From positions 62,001-126,000 of the forward strand of contig CAIOAN010000009.1 in the NCBI GenBank assembly GCA_903855995.1: DNA of 64,000 bases, in the 5' to 3' direction. The notes under the pieces are model-generated. The model made no database searches. It saw nothing but the letters and a program-made list of their open reading frames with translations, and was not told the origin of the DNA. Position numbers and translations under genes: made by a program. This DNA is from an uncultured Opitutia bacterium (lineage in GTDB: Bacteria > Verrucomicrobiota > Verrucomicrobiia > Opitutales > UBA953). Shown piece after piece: positions 23,497 through 32,622 of this stretch. The first letter of the stretch is position 1; every line of letters starts with the position of its first letter.

Positions 23497-24339
23497 TCAG
23501 AGACTGCCGATCTCGGTGTCGAGGACCTGCGCCGCGCTGAGGCCCTTCGCGCGAAGTTCGCGGATTGATAGTCCGGCGCTGCGTTTGGCCAGCCGCTTGC
23601 CTGAGGCATCGACTACGAGCGGATTGTGGACCCAGGTGGGAGCCGTCCATCCGAATGCACGGTAAAGCAGGATTTGTCGGGCGGTCGAAAGAAGCAGGTC
23701 GGCCCCGCGGACGACCTCGGTGATGCCCATGGCGTGGTCGTCGGCGACAACCGCCAGCTCATACGAAGGGAAACCGTCTTTGCGCCAGACGAGGAAGTCT
23801 CCGAAATCACGACCAGCCACAAATGTCTGCGTGCCCTGTAGCTCATCGTTAAAGGTAATCGGCTGTCCGTCTGGCACGCGGAAACGCCAATTGGTCGGGC
23901 CAGGCTCGCGAGCCTCGCGGCCGGCGCCGGCGGCCGGTCGGAGGGCGATGGGAAATATCGGCTCGGCATCGTCCTCCGCATGCGGAGCCGTCAGGCTTCG
24001 TTCCACGTCCTTACGTGATTTGTCGCAGGGATAGATGTGGCCAGATGCTTGCAGGACTACCCAGGTTTTTCGAAACCACTCGAGGCGTTGAGACTGCACA
24101 TAAGGCCCGTGAGGGCCGCCGACATCGGGTCCTTCCTGCCATCGGAGGCCAAGCCAGAGCAGATCTTCGATGGCTGCGGCGGCGAACTCCGGTCGACAGC
24201 GACCCGTGTCGAGATCTTCTGTGCGATAAACAAGCGTTCCTCCTGCGGCATGGACGCGTTGGGCGGCGAGGGCGAACGTACGGGCATGACCGACATGTAA
24301 GTAGCCGGTAGGGGTCGGGGCTAGCCGTCCGCGCAGCAT
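23497..24339 (-). CDS. gluQ: Glutamyl-Q tRNA(Asp) synthetase
   Basis: The 280-residue class I synthetase-like enzyme attaches glutamate to queuosine at position 34 of tRNA-Asp. It has RLAPTPTGYLHVGHA (HIGH motif), FRTEDLD-like RTEDLD, and GKRLAKRS (KMSKS variant), and it lacks the anticodon-binding domain of GluRS. The zinc cysteines usual in GluQRS (CxC...C) are not seen; only YPC remains. It overlaps the upstream NIF3 gene by one base (TGATG), so they are translationally coupled. Confidence 0.9.
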   Translation of the reverse strand: MLRGRLAPTPTGYLHVGHARTFALAAQRVHAAGGTLVYRTEDLDTGRCRPEFAAAAIEDLLWLGLRWQEGPDVGGPHGPYVQSQRLEWFRKTWVVLQASGHIYPCDKSRKDVERSLTAPHAEDDAEPIFPIALRPAAGAGREAREPGPTNWRFRVPDGQPITFNDELQGTQTFVAGRDFGDFLVWRKDGFPSYELAVVADDHAMGITEVVRGADLLLSTARQILLYRAFGWTAPTWVHNPLVVDASGKRLAKRSAGLSIRELRAKGLSAAQVLDTEIGSL

Positions 24340-25100
24340 CAGAGAGGATTATCGGTCGGGATGAATTCCCATTTCACGCCGAACTCCACGGCGACCGCCG
24401 CGGCGAGGGCTTTGACGCCCCAGGTTTCGGTGGCGTAGTGTCCGCATGGGTAGAGATTCCAGCCCTGTTCTTGCGCTTCATTGAAATGCTCCTCGCGCAG
24501 TTCGCCAGTGATAAGCGTATCGCAGCCTTCGGCTTTCAAGTGGGCTAGGGCGCTGCGGCCGCTGCCGCTCAGGATCGCAATCTTCTTCGGCCTGGTGGCA
24601 CCGAACTCAATGCCCTTATAGGTTCGCGGATAAGAGGCCATGAGGCGCTTGCGTAACGTGGTTAGCGGGATGCCTTGGCAGATGCAGGCGATCGGCAGCC
24701 CTTCGTAGTCCACGAACCAATCGACGACCTTGAGTCCGAGGTCTTGCGCGATGAGCGCATTGTTGCCGATGGCCGGATGGGCGTCGAGCGGTAGGTGGCT
24801 GGAGTAAAGCGAGAGGCCGGTTTTTTTCAGTGTGGCTTGGCGGAGGGCGCGCACTTCGCGCACAGGTGAGACGGGCCTCCAGTGCATGCCGTGATGGACG
24901 ATGAGGAGATCGATGCCGCGCCGGGCGGCTTCGGTGAAGACCTTGGCCCCGGCATCGACGGCGGCGCCGACCTTGCGGATAGGGCGGGTGCCTTTATGCT
25001 GCAGGCCGTTGCGCGAACCTTCGAAATCTTTGATATGCTTCCGGTTGGTGAGTAGGTCGCAGAAGTGCGCGATGCGGAGGGCGGTAGCAGTCTGGCTCAT
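24339..25100 (-). CDS. NIF3 / YbgI family metal-binding protein
   Basis: A 253-residue Nif3-like di-metal hydrolase-fold protein, often annotated GTP cyclohydrolase type 2. VHHGMHW and SSHLPLDAHP hold metal-binding histidines and the acidic residue, and PCGHYATE near the C-terminus completes the site. The biochemical role of the family is unsettled. The gene overlaps the upstream exported-protein gene by 4 bases (ATGA) and gluQ by one base, forming a tightly coupled trio. Confidence 0.85.
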   Translation of the reverse strand: MSQTATALRIAHFCDLLTNRKHIKDFEGSRNGLQHKGTRPIRKVGAAVDAGAKVFTEAARRGIDLLIVHHGMHWRPVSPVREVRALRQATLKKTGLSLYSSHLPLDAHPAIGNNALIAQDLGLKVVDWFVDYEGLPIACICQGIPLTTLRKRLMASYPRTYKGIEFGATRPKKIAILSGSGRSALAHLKAEGCDTLITGELREEHFNEAQEQGWNLYPCGHYATETWGVKALAAAVAVEFGVKWEFIPTDNPL

Positions 25101-25933
25101 AGTTTCTTAAGCGTGGTAGGCGGAGTCGCGGGTTTGCTCAGGGTCTCTGGCCGGAACAAGGAGGCATCGAGTTTTAGGCCGACGGCGGCTTCCGTGACGC
25201 GGAGCACATCAGCATCGCGTGTCGTCTCATCGAGCACGCTGCAGCCGCCGAGTATCCACTGTTCATCGACCTTGGAAAATTCATCGACTTGCAGGGTGCG
25301 GATGGCCTCGCCTCGGGCGTTGAAGCAGACCGCCTTGACCAAGGCGCCATAGGTCCGATCGAGCGCGAAGTTCACCTTAGCCGGAGCGTCATTTGCGTCG
25401 TTGATTGCGTCGAAGAAGTGCACCGGGCGGCCGCGTGATTTGGCCGTATTGATGTAGCGCGTATCTCGCCAGTGTGTGAACGGTAGATGTAGGTCGAAAG
25501 CGGAGAGCAGGAGGCCGTCGGCCAATGGCTGCCAGCCGCTGCTCCGTGAGAGGGTAGCGGACTGGCCTTGGCGCGAAATCCAGACGGCATTGGACGCGGC
25601 CCCTTTGGTGGAAGTAAACGCCAGGGCAGCTTGCCCGTTGGCGTCCTGAATTTCGCCGCGCATCTGCTGACCTTCAGCGGTGAACGCCGCCCAAATGATT
25701 CCAAGTACGGCCGGCGAGGAATCTCCCTTGCGGGGTTTGTGGGTGATTTCAATCCGCAGGCAGAGGTCCCCGTTCAGGCGGGAATCCCGGAAATCCGCCA
25801 GTGCTTTGCTGGCTTGAGTCGGGCTCAGGCTGGCGTAATCATCGTCCCGATCTCTCGATTGAGCGAAGGAAGTGACACCGAACTGGCACGCTACCCAGCA
25901 GACGGAAAGGCTGAGCAGGGCGTGTCTCACCAA
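25097..25933 (-). CDS. Exported protein of unknown function, LolA-like fold suspected
   Basis: A 278-residue protein with an N-terminal signal peptide ending near TSFAQS. The body alternates beta-strand-like segments (LRIEITHKPRKG, AVWISRQGQ, LHLPFTHWRDTRY, GEAIRTLQVDEF), reminiscent of outer-membrane lipoprotein-sorting (LolA/LolB-type) proteins that measure a substrate 'uninstalled' from lipoproteins. I cannot confirm this by motif. It is coupled to the downstream NIF3 gene and lies 3 bases from secG, hinting at membrane or secretion context. Confidence 0.55.
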   Translation of the reverse strand: MVRHALLSLSVCWVACQFGVTSFAQSRDRDDDYASLSPTQASKALADFRDSRLNGDLCLRIEITHKPRKGDSSPAVLGIIWAAFTAEGQQMRGEIQDANGQAALAFTSTKGAASNAVWISRQGQSATLSRSSGWQPLADGLLLSAFDLHLPFTHWRDTRYINTAKSRGRPVHFFDAINDANDAPAKVNFALDRTYGALVKAVCFNARGEAIRTLQVDEFSKVDEQWILGGCSVLDETTRDADVLRVTEAAVGLKLDASLFRPETLSKPATPPTTLKKL

Positions 25934-25936
25934 GAA

Positions 25937-26380
25937 TTACTTAGCCGCAGCCGGGGCGGCGGGCTTGGCCGACTCAGCCTTGTTGGCAGGAGCGGCGACG
26001 GGAGCGACGGGGGTCGGAGTCGAAGCGGGCTTGGCGGTAGGCACCGCCGCAGCCTTGGCGGACTCAGGAGCGGTCGCCGGAACGGCGGATGCAGGTGCGG
26101 TAGCGGAAGCACCAAGCGCCGTCGGGGTTTTGCGCTCGCGGGCGACAAAGCCGAGGTAAAGGCCGAAGCTAAGCACGAAGAGGGTGACGGTCAGGAAGGT
26201 GGTCATCTTCGAGAGGACGTTGGCGGATTCGCCACCAAAGACGGTTTCCGCGGCACCGCCACCGAGGGCAGAACCCATACCGGCGTTGGCGCTGGGGCGT
26301 TGCATCAGGATGATCAGAACGACCAAGATGCAGACGAGGAAGAGGGCCACCACGGAGGCGTAGAGAAGAAAGTCCTTCAT
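25937..26380 (-). CDS. secG: Preprotein translocase subunit SecG with Ala/Pro-rich tail
   Basis: SecG assists SecYEG-SecA protein export. The first 80 residues have the family's two membrane segments flanking a loop with IILMQRPSANAGMGSALGG and FGGESANVLSKMT. The remaining about 65 residues are a low-complexity Ala/Pro/Lys tail, not typical of SecG. The ATG at 26380 is preferred over a TTG at 26392. Confidence 0.88.
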   Translation of the reverse strand: MKDFLLYASVVALFLVCILVVLIILMQRPSANAGMGSALGGGAAETVFGGESANVLSKMTTFLTVTLFVLSFGLYLGFVARERKTPTALGASATAPASAVPATAPESAKAAAVPTAKPASTPTPVAPVAAPANKAESAKPAAPAAAK

Positions 26381-26423
26381 CCCCGTATCCAAGGGTTCGA
26401 TTGCCTATAAAACAACGCCAAAA

Positions 26424-27485
26424 TCAGGCCTGCAGGTAGGCCCCCCCGGCTACCCGGTAGGTTAGCCAGTCTCCGGAGGGAGGGGGAACGGTGCCGGTGG
26501 CGATAACTTGATGGGAGTCGCCGACTTCCGCCCAGAATGCCCTGCGTCGAATATCGTCTAATTCGCCCAGAACATCATCGGCCAGGATGATCGGAGGCGT
26601 CGGAGCCCGCAGGGTGTCACGCTGGAGGCGGGCAAGGCAGAGGGCGAGGACGAGGAGACGCTGTTGTCCTTCAGAGGCATAATCGCAGGCGTCCTGTCCG
26701 CCGAAAAGCATGGCGAAGTCATCGCGTTGTGGTCCGCGTAGCGTCGTGCCGGCGGCGAGATCGGCGGGGCGCATTTTGAGCCAGACCTCGGCGAGTTGCT
26801 CCGCGGGAGTGTCGGGTTGATACACGAGGTCGGCACCTTTGTCGGGGAAGCCCGCCCGCGCACAGGCTTGCCGCAATGTTTCCGCAAGCTCAGGCAAGAC
26901 CTTGGCACGGATCTCTGCGAGGGTCCGGCCGGGGGCGATCATGGCTTTTTCGAACGCGCGAAGCTCCTCGTCGGAGCGCTGTTCAGCTTTCAGCAAGGCG
27001 TTACGCCCTTCGAGGGCACGGCTGTAATCGCGGACGGCGGTGAGGTAGGTCGCATCGGTGCCGCCGATGGCCGCATCCAGCCAGCGACGACGATTCGAGG
27101 GTGATCCGCGGACGAGCCGCAGGTCGTCCGAGCAGAAGACAATCGTCGGAAACTGACCGAGGTGTTGGGCGACGGAGGTGACGGGATTGCCGTTGAGCAA
27201 AGCCTTACGCGAGCCCTTGGCGAGGCGGAGTTCGATTTCCGCTAGTTCGGAGTCGGACTGCCGGACGTCAAGTCGCAGGCGGGCTTCGGTGCAGCCTGCG
27301 CGGATCAGCGGGGAGATCTCGGTCGTACGGAATGAACGAAACGAAGAGACGAGCGCCGCGGCTTCGAGCAGGTTCGTTTTTCCTTGGCCGTTCTCGCCGA
27401 GCAGGAAGACGCGCGGGGCATCGGTGGAAACGTCCGCGAAGGTCAGGTTGCGGAAATCAGCCGCCCGGATGCGGGTCAGGCGCAT
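26424..27485 (-). CDS. recF: DNA replication and repair protein RecF
   Basis: A 353-residue SMC-like ATPase that loads RecA at gapped DNA. It has Walker A GENGQGKTN near residue 31, the ABC signature ASEGQQR and Walker B ILADDVLGELD. N-terminal LTRIRAADFRNL is typical. It is not next to dnaA/dnaN here. It is followed upstream by the LysM gene, only 3 bases away, so it may be cotranscribed. Confidence 0.95.
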   Translation of the reverse strand: MRLTRIRAADFRNLTFADVSTDAPRVFLLGENGQGKTNLLEAAALVSSFRSFRTTEISPLIRAGCTEARLRLDVRQSDSELAEIELRLAKGSRKALLNGNPVTSVAQHLGQFPTIVFCSDDLRLVRGSPSNRRRWLDAAIGGTDATYLTAVRDYSRALEGRNALLKAEQRSDEELRAFEKAMIAPGRTLAEIRAKVLPELAETLRQACARAGFPDKGADLVYQPDTPAEQLAEVWLKMRPADLAAGTTLRGPQRDDFAMLFGGQDACDYASEGQQRLLVLALCLARLQRDTLRAPTPPIILADDVLGELDDIRRRAFWAEVGDSHQVIATGTVPPPSGDWLTYRVAGGAYLQA

Positions 27486-27488
27486 GGT

Positions 27489-28214
27489 TTATTCCGGAAT
27501 CAGAATGACGGTCCCGATTTTGGGCAACATGTTCGGCGAACTCATCTTGTCGCGATTGGCGTTGAAGATGGCTTGGACGTGATCCCCATCCTTGAACATT
27601 TTGCGGGAGATGGTCGAAAGCGTGTCGCCTTTCGCGATGGTGTAAGGTCGGAAGCGCCCGGACTTAGTCGGAGCGACGCTCGGGTCAGGGATGGCGTTGA
27701 CGGCCGCCGGGCCGGCGACGGTCTTGGTTTCGGCCGGACGCTGATTGCGGCTGAGTTCCGTGATTTCACGCTTTAGTTTATCGTTCTCGGCCTGCAGACG
27801 GCGGAGCTGGGTCGTCGCATCGACACTGCCAACCGCATCCGGCTCCATGGGGCGTCCGGGCAGTTGCTGCATGAATTGCTTTTCTGCGGTGCGGACCATG
27901 CCGCGCACCATCGATGCTTGGTCGGAGGCCGGCTTCATGCGGATGAACTGATTGAAATGATAGATGGCGGGAAGCGGGTCCTGGAGTTCGAGATACATCC
28001 GACCTGCCTCAAGGTGGGATTCGGCGGCTTCCTTGCGCTTATCGATGACCTTGAGGTAACACTCGAGGGCCTTGCGTGTTTCCCCCTGCTTGTGGAAACT
28101 CTGACCTTGGCGGAATTCCGGATCTTCGACGTCGAGAGTACGGGAATCGGCCCGGGAGTTGTCGTCGCAACCGGCCAGCAGGAGGACTAGAAAGACAAAA
28201 GCAACGCGAGCCAT
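27489..28214 (-). CDS. LysM-domain lipoprotein with TPR-like and coiled-coil region
   Basis: A 241-residue protein with lipobox LLAGC (Cys about 16). After an N-terminal TPR-like part (FRQGQSFHKQGETRKALECYLK; SHLEAGRMYLELQDPLPAIYHF) comes a coiled coil (LRRLQAENDKLKREITEL) and a C-terminal LysM module (YTIAKGDTLSTISRKMF...IPE) that binds peptidoglycan. It is probably anchored to the inner face of the outer membrane and touches the cell wall. The arrangement resembles YbgF/CpoB-type envelope proteins but with LysM. It lies 3 bases upstream of recF. Confidence 0.85.
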   Translation of the reverse strand: MARVAFVFLVLLLAGCDDNSRADSRTLDVEDPEFRQGQSFHKQGETRKALECYLKVIDKRKEAAESHLEAGRMYLELQDPLPAIYHFNQFIRMKPASDQASMVRGMVRTAEKQFMQQLPGRPMEPDAVGSVDATTQLRRLQAENDKLKREITELSRNQRPAETKTVAGPAAVNAIPDPSVAPTKSGRFRPYTIAKGDTLSTISRKMFKDGDHVQAIFNANRDKMSSPNMLPKIGTVILIPE

Positions 28215-28256
28215 GGCGGGACAATCTTTCGCCGCTCAGCCTGCTTCAACCCAAAA

Positions 28257-29156
28257 TCACTCACGCCACGCGGCGGCGAGGGCGGCCGGTAGGTCGGGTG
28301 TCGTGAAGCGGAAGCCGCTGGCCAGAGCTACCGCCGGGGATACCGCGAGGTCGCTGAGGATGGTCTCCCGACCCATGGCACCAAATAAGAATGATATGGC
28401 CCAGGCGGGCAGGGGGAGGCATGCGGGCCGACGGAGGGCCCGGCCGAGGTGGTGCGCGAACTCTGCCTGGGAGAGGGGTTGCGGGCTGACCGCATTGAGG
28501 GGGCCGTGAATCGTGGGGTTTCGCAGGGTCCAGAGAATGAGTTCCACGAGGTCAGGCAGTCCGATCCAGCTCAGGCGTTGGCGGCCCCCGCCGATCGGGC
28601 CACCGAGCCCGAGCTGGAATGCGGGGAGCATTTTGCTGAGTCCGCCTTGGTGGCGCGAGAGTACCATGGCAGTCCGCAGCAAGACAGTGCGAATGCCCGC
28701 CTGCTGAGCAGGTAGGGTGGCGTTCTCCCAGGCTTCGGTCACCGCCGGCAGGAAGCCGTCGACCATGGGAGCAGATTCCTCGGTCAAAGTCTCCGTACGG
28801 TGCAGTCCGTAGCGGTTGATGCCCGACATGGAGATGAAGACTTCGGGCTTATTCTTCAGTTGAGCGAGGGTGGCGGCGAGCAGTCGGGTGTTTTCTCGGC
28901 GGCTGGTGAGGATGCGTTCGCGGGCCGCCTGCGTCCATCGTTGGGCGATACTTTCACCGGCAAGATGAATGACGGCGAACACGCCCTCTAGTCCTTGCTT
29001 ATCAATCGTCCCTTTCGACTGATTCATGCCATAGGCACCGTCATGGCGTGAATGATAGGCAACGACCACGTATCCGAGGTCAGCAAGACGACGGCAGAGC
29101 GCGGACCCGATCAGGCCCGAAGCCCCCGTCACGATGATGCGCTGTCGCTCGTCCAT
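28257..29156 (-). CDS. TIGR01777-type NAD-dependent epimerase (YfcH-like)
   Basis: The 299-residue SDR-fold protein opens with VTGASGLIGSALCRRL (NAD-binding Rossmann) and has AVIHLAGESIAQRW and FISMSGINRYG, then the C-terminal DUF1731-type end with GRETILSD. This family is widespread and of unknown substrate (E. coli YfcH). It is a single gene with no operon partner obvious. Confidence 0.85.
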   Translation of the reverse strand: MDERQRIIVTGASGLIGSALCRRLADLGYVVVAYHSRHDGAYGMNQSKGTIDKQGLEGVFAVIHLAGESIAQRWTQAARERILTSRRENTRLLAATLAQLKNKPEVFISMSGINRYGLHRTETLTEESAPMVDGFLPAVTEAWENATLPAQQAGIRTVLLRTAMVLSRHQGGLSKMLPAFQLGLGGPIGGGRQRLSWIGLPDLVELILWTLRNPTIHGPLNAVSPQPLSQAEFAHHLGRALRRPACLPLPAWAISFLFGAMGRETILSDLAVSPAVALASGFRFTTPDLPAALAAAWRE

Positions 29157-29187
29157 CCGATACAGTGTGTGGGCATGTGCCCTAGGT

Positions 29188-29772
29188 TCAAGCCGCAGGC
29201 TTGTTCACGACCAGAATCCAGGGTTTTCCGGGATTCGGATAGTAGCCGATTTTTTCAATCGCATGGCCGGCTTGGGCATGCGCTTCGGCGAAAGCCAGAA
29301 CGACGTCCGATTCGGCCGGTCCGCCGGGATGACCGGTGTAAGCGACGCAGATAATCCGGCCTTCCGCGCGCAGGTTTTCATAGGCGGCGTTGAGGGCCAG
29401 TCGGGTGGTCTCTGGCTGGGTAATGACCGAGGTGTCGCCGCCGGGTAGGTAGCCGAGATTGAAGAGCGCTACGCCAATCTTACCGTGTTGGGCCGGGGTG
29501 AGCACCTCCGCGAGTTCGGAATGGCTACGAAGATGGAGCGACACGCGGGGCAGCAGGCCGGCGATCGTCAGCAGATTACGAGTCGATTCGATCGCGCCGG
29601 CCTGAATGTCGAATGAATGGACCTGGCCGCCGGGGCCCACGCATTGGGCGAGGAAGGCCGTGTCGCGGCCCTTGCCGGCCGTGCCGTCCACCGCGATATC
29701 GCCCGGGCGGAGAATCTCCGCGGCGAGTTTTTGCGCCCGTTCGGTGACGCGGATAGGATTTATGGGAGCCAA
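29188..29772 (-). CDS. mnmM: Class I SAM methyltransferase of the YtqB/MnmM family
   Basis: A 194-residue methyltransferase with [15 protein letters not shown] (SAM loop) and the hallmark [10 protein letters not shown]. Family members (formerly 'rRNA methylase', PF06962) methylate nm5U34 to mnm5U34 in tRNA (MnmM, B. subtilis YtqB). It overlaps the menB stop by 13 bases. The gene symbol is by family and has not been tested here. Confidence 0.8.
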   Translation of the reverse strand: MAPINPIRVTERAQKLAAEILRPGDIAVDGTAGKGRDTAFLAQCVGPGGQVHSFDIQAGAIESTRNLLTIAGLLPRVSLHLRSHSELAEVLTPAQHGKIGVALFNLGYLPGGDTSVITQPETTRLALNAAYENLRAEGRIICVAYTGHPGGPAESDVVLAFAEAHAQAGHAIEKIGYYPNPGKPWILVVNKPAA

Positions 29773-30605
29773 GGGAATTTTCGGAAGTTGGGCGGACGTT
29801 TCTCATTCCAGGCTTTGCGTCCTTCGTCGCCTTCTTCGGAAAGATAATAGAGCAGGGTGGCGTTGCCGGAGAGTTCTTGGATGCCGGCCTGGCCATCGAG
29901 TTCGGCGTTAAAGGCGGACTTGAGGCAACGAATCGCGAGGGGGCTCTTGGTGAGGATTTCCTGCGCCCATTTCACGCCTTCGGCGTCGAGCTGCGCGTAG
30001 GGGACAACGGTGTTCACGAGCCCCATCTCGAGGGCTTCTTGGGCGCCGTACTGGCGGCAGAGATACCAGATCTCTCGGGCTTTTTTCTGGCCCACGATAC
30101 GGGCGAGATACGAGGCGCCGAAGCCTCCGTCGAAACTGCCGACAGTCGGTCCGGTCTGGCCGAAGACGGCGTTATCAGCGGCGATGGTCAAATCACAGAT
30201 AACGTGTAAGACATGACCTCCGCCGATGGCGAAACCGGCGACGAGAGCGATGACGACCTTGGGCATCGAGCGGATGATGCGCTGCAGGTCGAGGACGTTG
30301 AGCCGCGGAACGCCGTCATTGCCGACGTAGCCGCCTCGCTTGTCGCCCCGGATTTTCTGGTCGCCGCCGGCGCAGAAGGCGAACTTGCCATCATGCTGGG
30401 GATTCGCGCCGCGGAGGAGCACTACCCCGATGGAGGCGTCGTCGCGGGCGTCGTTGAAGGCCTTAATCATCTCCGCGACCGTGTCCGGCGTGAAGGCGTT
30501 GCGGCGGTGGGGCCTATGGATGGTCACGCGGGCCATGCCGTCGGCTTTCTCGTAGACGATGTCGGCGAAGTCTCCGCATTTAAGCCAACGGATTTCGGAC
30601 TGCAT
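29760..30605 (-). CDS. menB: 1,4-dihydroxy-2-naphthoyl-CoA synthase
   Basis: A 281-residue crotonase-fold enzyme of menaquinone synthesis that cyclises o-succinylbenzoyl-CoA. [11 protein letters not shown] and [11 protein letters not shown] form the oxyanion hole; the MenB-specific [21 protein letters not shown] and [18 protein letters not shown] are both present. The start at 30605 (MQSEIRWL) is chosen; an upstream reading adds non-conserved sequence. Indicates that this organism uses menaquinone. No other men genes in the window. Confidence 0.95.
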   Translation of the reverse strand: MQSEIRWLKCGDFADIVYEKADGMARVTIHRPHRRNAFTPDTVAEMIKAFNDARDDASIGVVLLRGANPQHDGKFAFCAGGDQKIRGDKRGGYVGNDGVPRLNVLDLQRIIRSMPKVVIALVAGFAIGGGHVLHVICDLTIAADNAVFGQTGPTVGSFDGGFGASYLARIVGQKKAREIWYLCRQYGAQEALEMGLVNTVVPYAQLDAEGVKWAQEILTKSPLAIRCLKSAFNAELDGQAGIQELSGNATLLYYLSEEGDEGRKAWNEKRPPNFRKFPWLP

Positions 30606-30694
30606 GTGACCAAGTTGGCGGTCGGCCCGATTTTTTCCAATGAATAAGCGAGGGGACGCTTGAAAAATGAACGGTAGTCCCACAGTTTGAGCCC

Positions 30695-31153
30695 ATGGCT
30701 CGCCTGACTCCCGCACAAATCTCCAAGGTTTCCCAATGGGTAGCCGATGGAGCCACGCTTTCACAGATCCAGGAACGTCTGTCCACGGAATTGAGTGTTT
30801 CGATGACCTATATGGACGTGCGCTTCTTGGTCGATGATTTGAATCTCGCCCTGGTGGAGAAGGAAGAGCCCAAGAAGCCCGAGGAACCGGTCGTTGAAGA
30901 GGCCCCCGATGCTCCCGCTGCCGTTCCGGCTGCCACCGGCGCTGTGTCGGTCGAGGTCGACACCATCGCCCAGCCGCATGCGATGGTGAGCGGCAAGGTA
31001 ACTTTTTCCGATGGCCAGATCGCCGATTGGTATATCGATCATCAGGGCCAGCCCGGCATGGTGGCTCGGGTGGCTGGATACCGTCCGACGCAGCCTGATA
31101 TCGCCGAGTTTCAGACGAAGCTCGATGCGGCGCTGCGGGCCGCGGGCTTCTAA
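30695..31153 (+). CDS. Conserved small protein of unknown function
   Basis: A 152-residue cytoplasmic protein. The N-terminal 50 residues ([19 protein letters not shown], then [20 protein letters not shown]) look like a helix-turn-helix-type domain; a Pro/Ala/Glu linker follows, and the C-terminal 60 residues form a compact beta-rich domain ([20 protein letters not shown]). It looks like a regulator or nucleic-acid-binding protein of the lineage but I do not recognise a named family. It is divergent from menB and convergent with ispD (6-base gap). Confidence 0.65.
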   Translation: MARLTPAQISKVSQWVADGATLSQIQERLSTELSVSMTYMDVRFLVDDLNLALVEKEEPKKPEEPVVEEAPDAPAAVPAATGAVSVEVDTIAQPHAMVSGKVTFSDGQIADWYIDHQGQPGMVARVAGYRPTQPDIAEFQTKLDAALRAAGF

Positions 31154-31159
31154 GCGTAT

Positions 31160-31864
31160 TTACCGTGTTTTCAGGATCGCCTCGGCTAGGACAAAGTCCG
31201 CCGGCCGGGTGAGCTTGAGATTCACGGAAGGATTCTCGACGAGCGAGACGTCCTGTCCGACGAACTCCACCGCAGAGCTGTCGTCGGTGACTTTGCGCTG
31301 TAATTCAGCGACCTTGCGATAGGCCTTGAGTACGATGGCGGTGCGGAAGACCTGTGGTGTTTCTGCGGTCCAGACGAGACCGCGATCCGGCGAAGTCTCC
31401 ACGGAGGTGGAATCCGCCTTGGCGATTTTTACGGTATCGGCGGCTCGCCCAGCCAAAATGGCGGCGCCAGTTTCCAGGGCCCTTGCACGCACTTTGCGAA
31501 TGGCTTCGGCGGACACCAGCGGCCGGGCGCCATCGTGGATGTGGACGAGGCCTAGGTGACCTTCGCAGCTTTGCAGGGCGGCGAGGACGGAATCTTGACG
31601 GGATTCGCCGCCGGGGACGAAATCAATCGGGGGAGCGCCAGGCGAATGCGCGGCCAGCAGGGCTTTAATTTTGGTGAGCTGGAGGTCGTCGCGATAGGTG
31701 ATGACCACGCGACCAATCAGCCCGGTGCTGAGAAATGACTGCAGGGAATGAAGGAAGACAGGTTTGCCGGCGAGGAGCGCGGTGATCTTATCATCGACGA
31801 CCGACTGCATGCGCCGTGCCGAACCCGCAGCAAGGAGCACGAGGATGTCGTCGCCGGCGCTCAT
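31160..31864 (-). CDS. ispD: 2-C-methyl-D-erythritol 4-phosphate cytidylyltransferase
   Basis: A 234-residue MEP-pathway enzyme that joins CTP and methylerythritol phosphate. [11 protein letters not shown]...DK is the nucleotide-binding loop; VHIHDGARP and TDDSSAVE complete the site. It overlaps the pyrF start by 4 bases (ATGA). Confidence 0.93.
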   Translation of the reverse strand: MSAGDDILVLLAAGSARRMQSVVDDKITALLAGKPVFLHSLQSFLSTGLIGRVVITYRDDLQLTKIKALLAAHSPGAPPIDFVPGGESRQDSVLAALQSCEGHLGLVHIHDGARPLVSAEAIRKVRARALETGAAILAGRAADTVKIAKADSTSVETSPDRGLVWTAETPQVFRTAIVLKAYRKVAELQRKVTDDSSAVEFVGQDVSLVENPSVNLKLTRPADFVLAEAILKTR

Positions 31865-32565
31865 GCGATTTCGCCGATGTCACGGCGGATACGGAGCGTC
31901 TCGGCGGCGGGATCCTTAGCTTTTAAGATCGGACGGCCGACCACGATGAAGCTCGCACCCGCGGCGGCGGCTTGGGCAGGCGTCATGACACGGTTCTGAT
32001 CATCGCCGGCGGCATCCGGATAGCGGATCCCTGGCGTCACGAGTACCGGGCCAGCTCCGAGATCTTGACGGAGGATGGGAAGTTCGAGCGGCGAGCAGAC
32101 TAGGCCACCGATCCCGGACTGAATCGCCATCTTACCGAGCAGGCGGACTTGTTCTTCGGGAGTGCGGGTGACACCCGTCGCGGAGAGTTGCGCCTGATCC
32201 ATGGAGGTCAGTACGGTGACGCCGAGAACGGTGCAATCGGGCAAGGTTGATTTAGCGGCTTCGGCGGCACGGGCGATCATCTCGGGTCCGCCGCAGGCGT
32301 GAATGGTGAGCAGTGAGCAGGGGCGGCCTTTGAGGCTCTTGATCGCGGACGACACCGTGTTGGGGATGTCGTGAAACTTCAGGTCGAGAAAGACCTTGAA
32401 GCCGAGGGCATGAAATTCGTCCACGATGCCTGGGCCGTGGCGGGTAAAGAGCTGTAGACCTAGTTTCACCCAGGCCAAATTGCCAGCGAGCGGCCGTGCA
32501 AGGGCCAGCGCTTCCTCCTTCGTTTCGACGTCGAGGGCCAGAATCAGGCGGCAAGGTTGAGCCAT
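31861..32565 (-). CDS. pyrF: Orotidine 5'-phosphate decarboxylase
   Basis: A 234-residue TIM barrel that makes UMP. LALDVETKEEAL, WVKLGLQLF and the catalytic DLKFHDIPNTV are of the usual PyrF type I, and TPGIRYPDAAGDDQNRV closes the phosphate site. Translationally coupled to ispD. Confidence 0.95.
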   Translation of the reverse strand: MAQPCRLILALDVETKEEALALARPLAGNLAWVKLGLQLFTRHGPGIVDEFHALGFKVFLDLKFHDIPNTVSSAIKSLKGRPCSLLTIHACGGPEMIARAAEAAKSTLPDCTVLGVTVLTSMDQAQLSATGVTRTPEEQVRLLGKMAIQSGIGGLVCSPLELPILRQDLGAGPVLVTPGIRYPDAAGDDQNRVMTPAQAAAAGASFIVVGRPILKAKDPAAETLRIRRDIGEIA

Positions 32566-32622
32566 GCCGTCTTTATGGAAACGGCTGACACTCTTCGCCA
32601 GCGTAAACCTTGCGCAGTCTCC

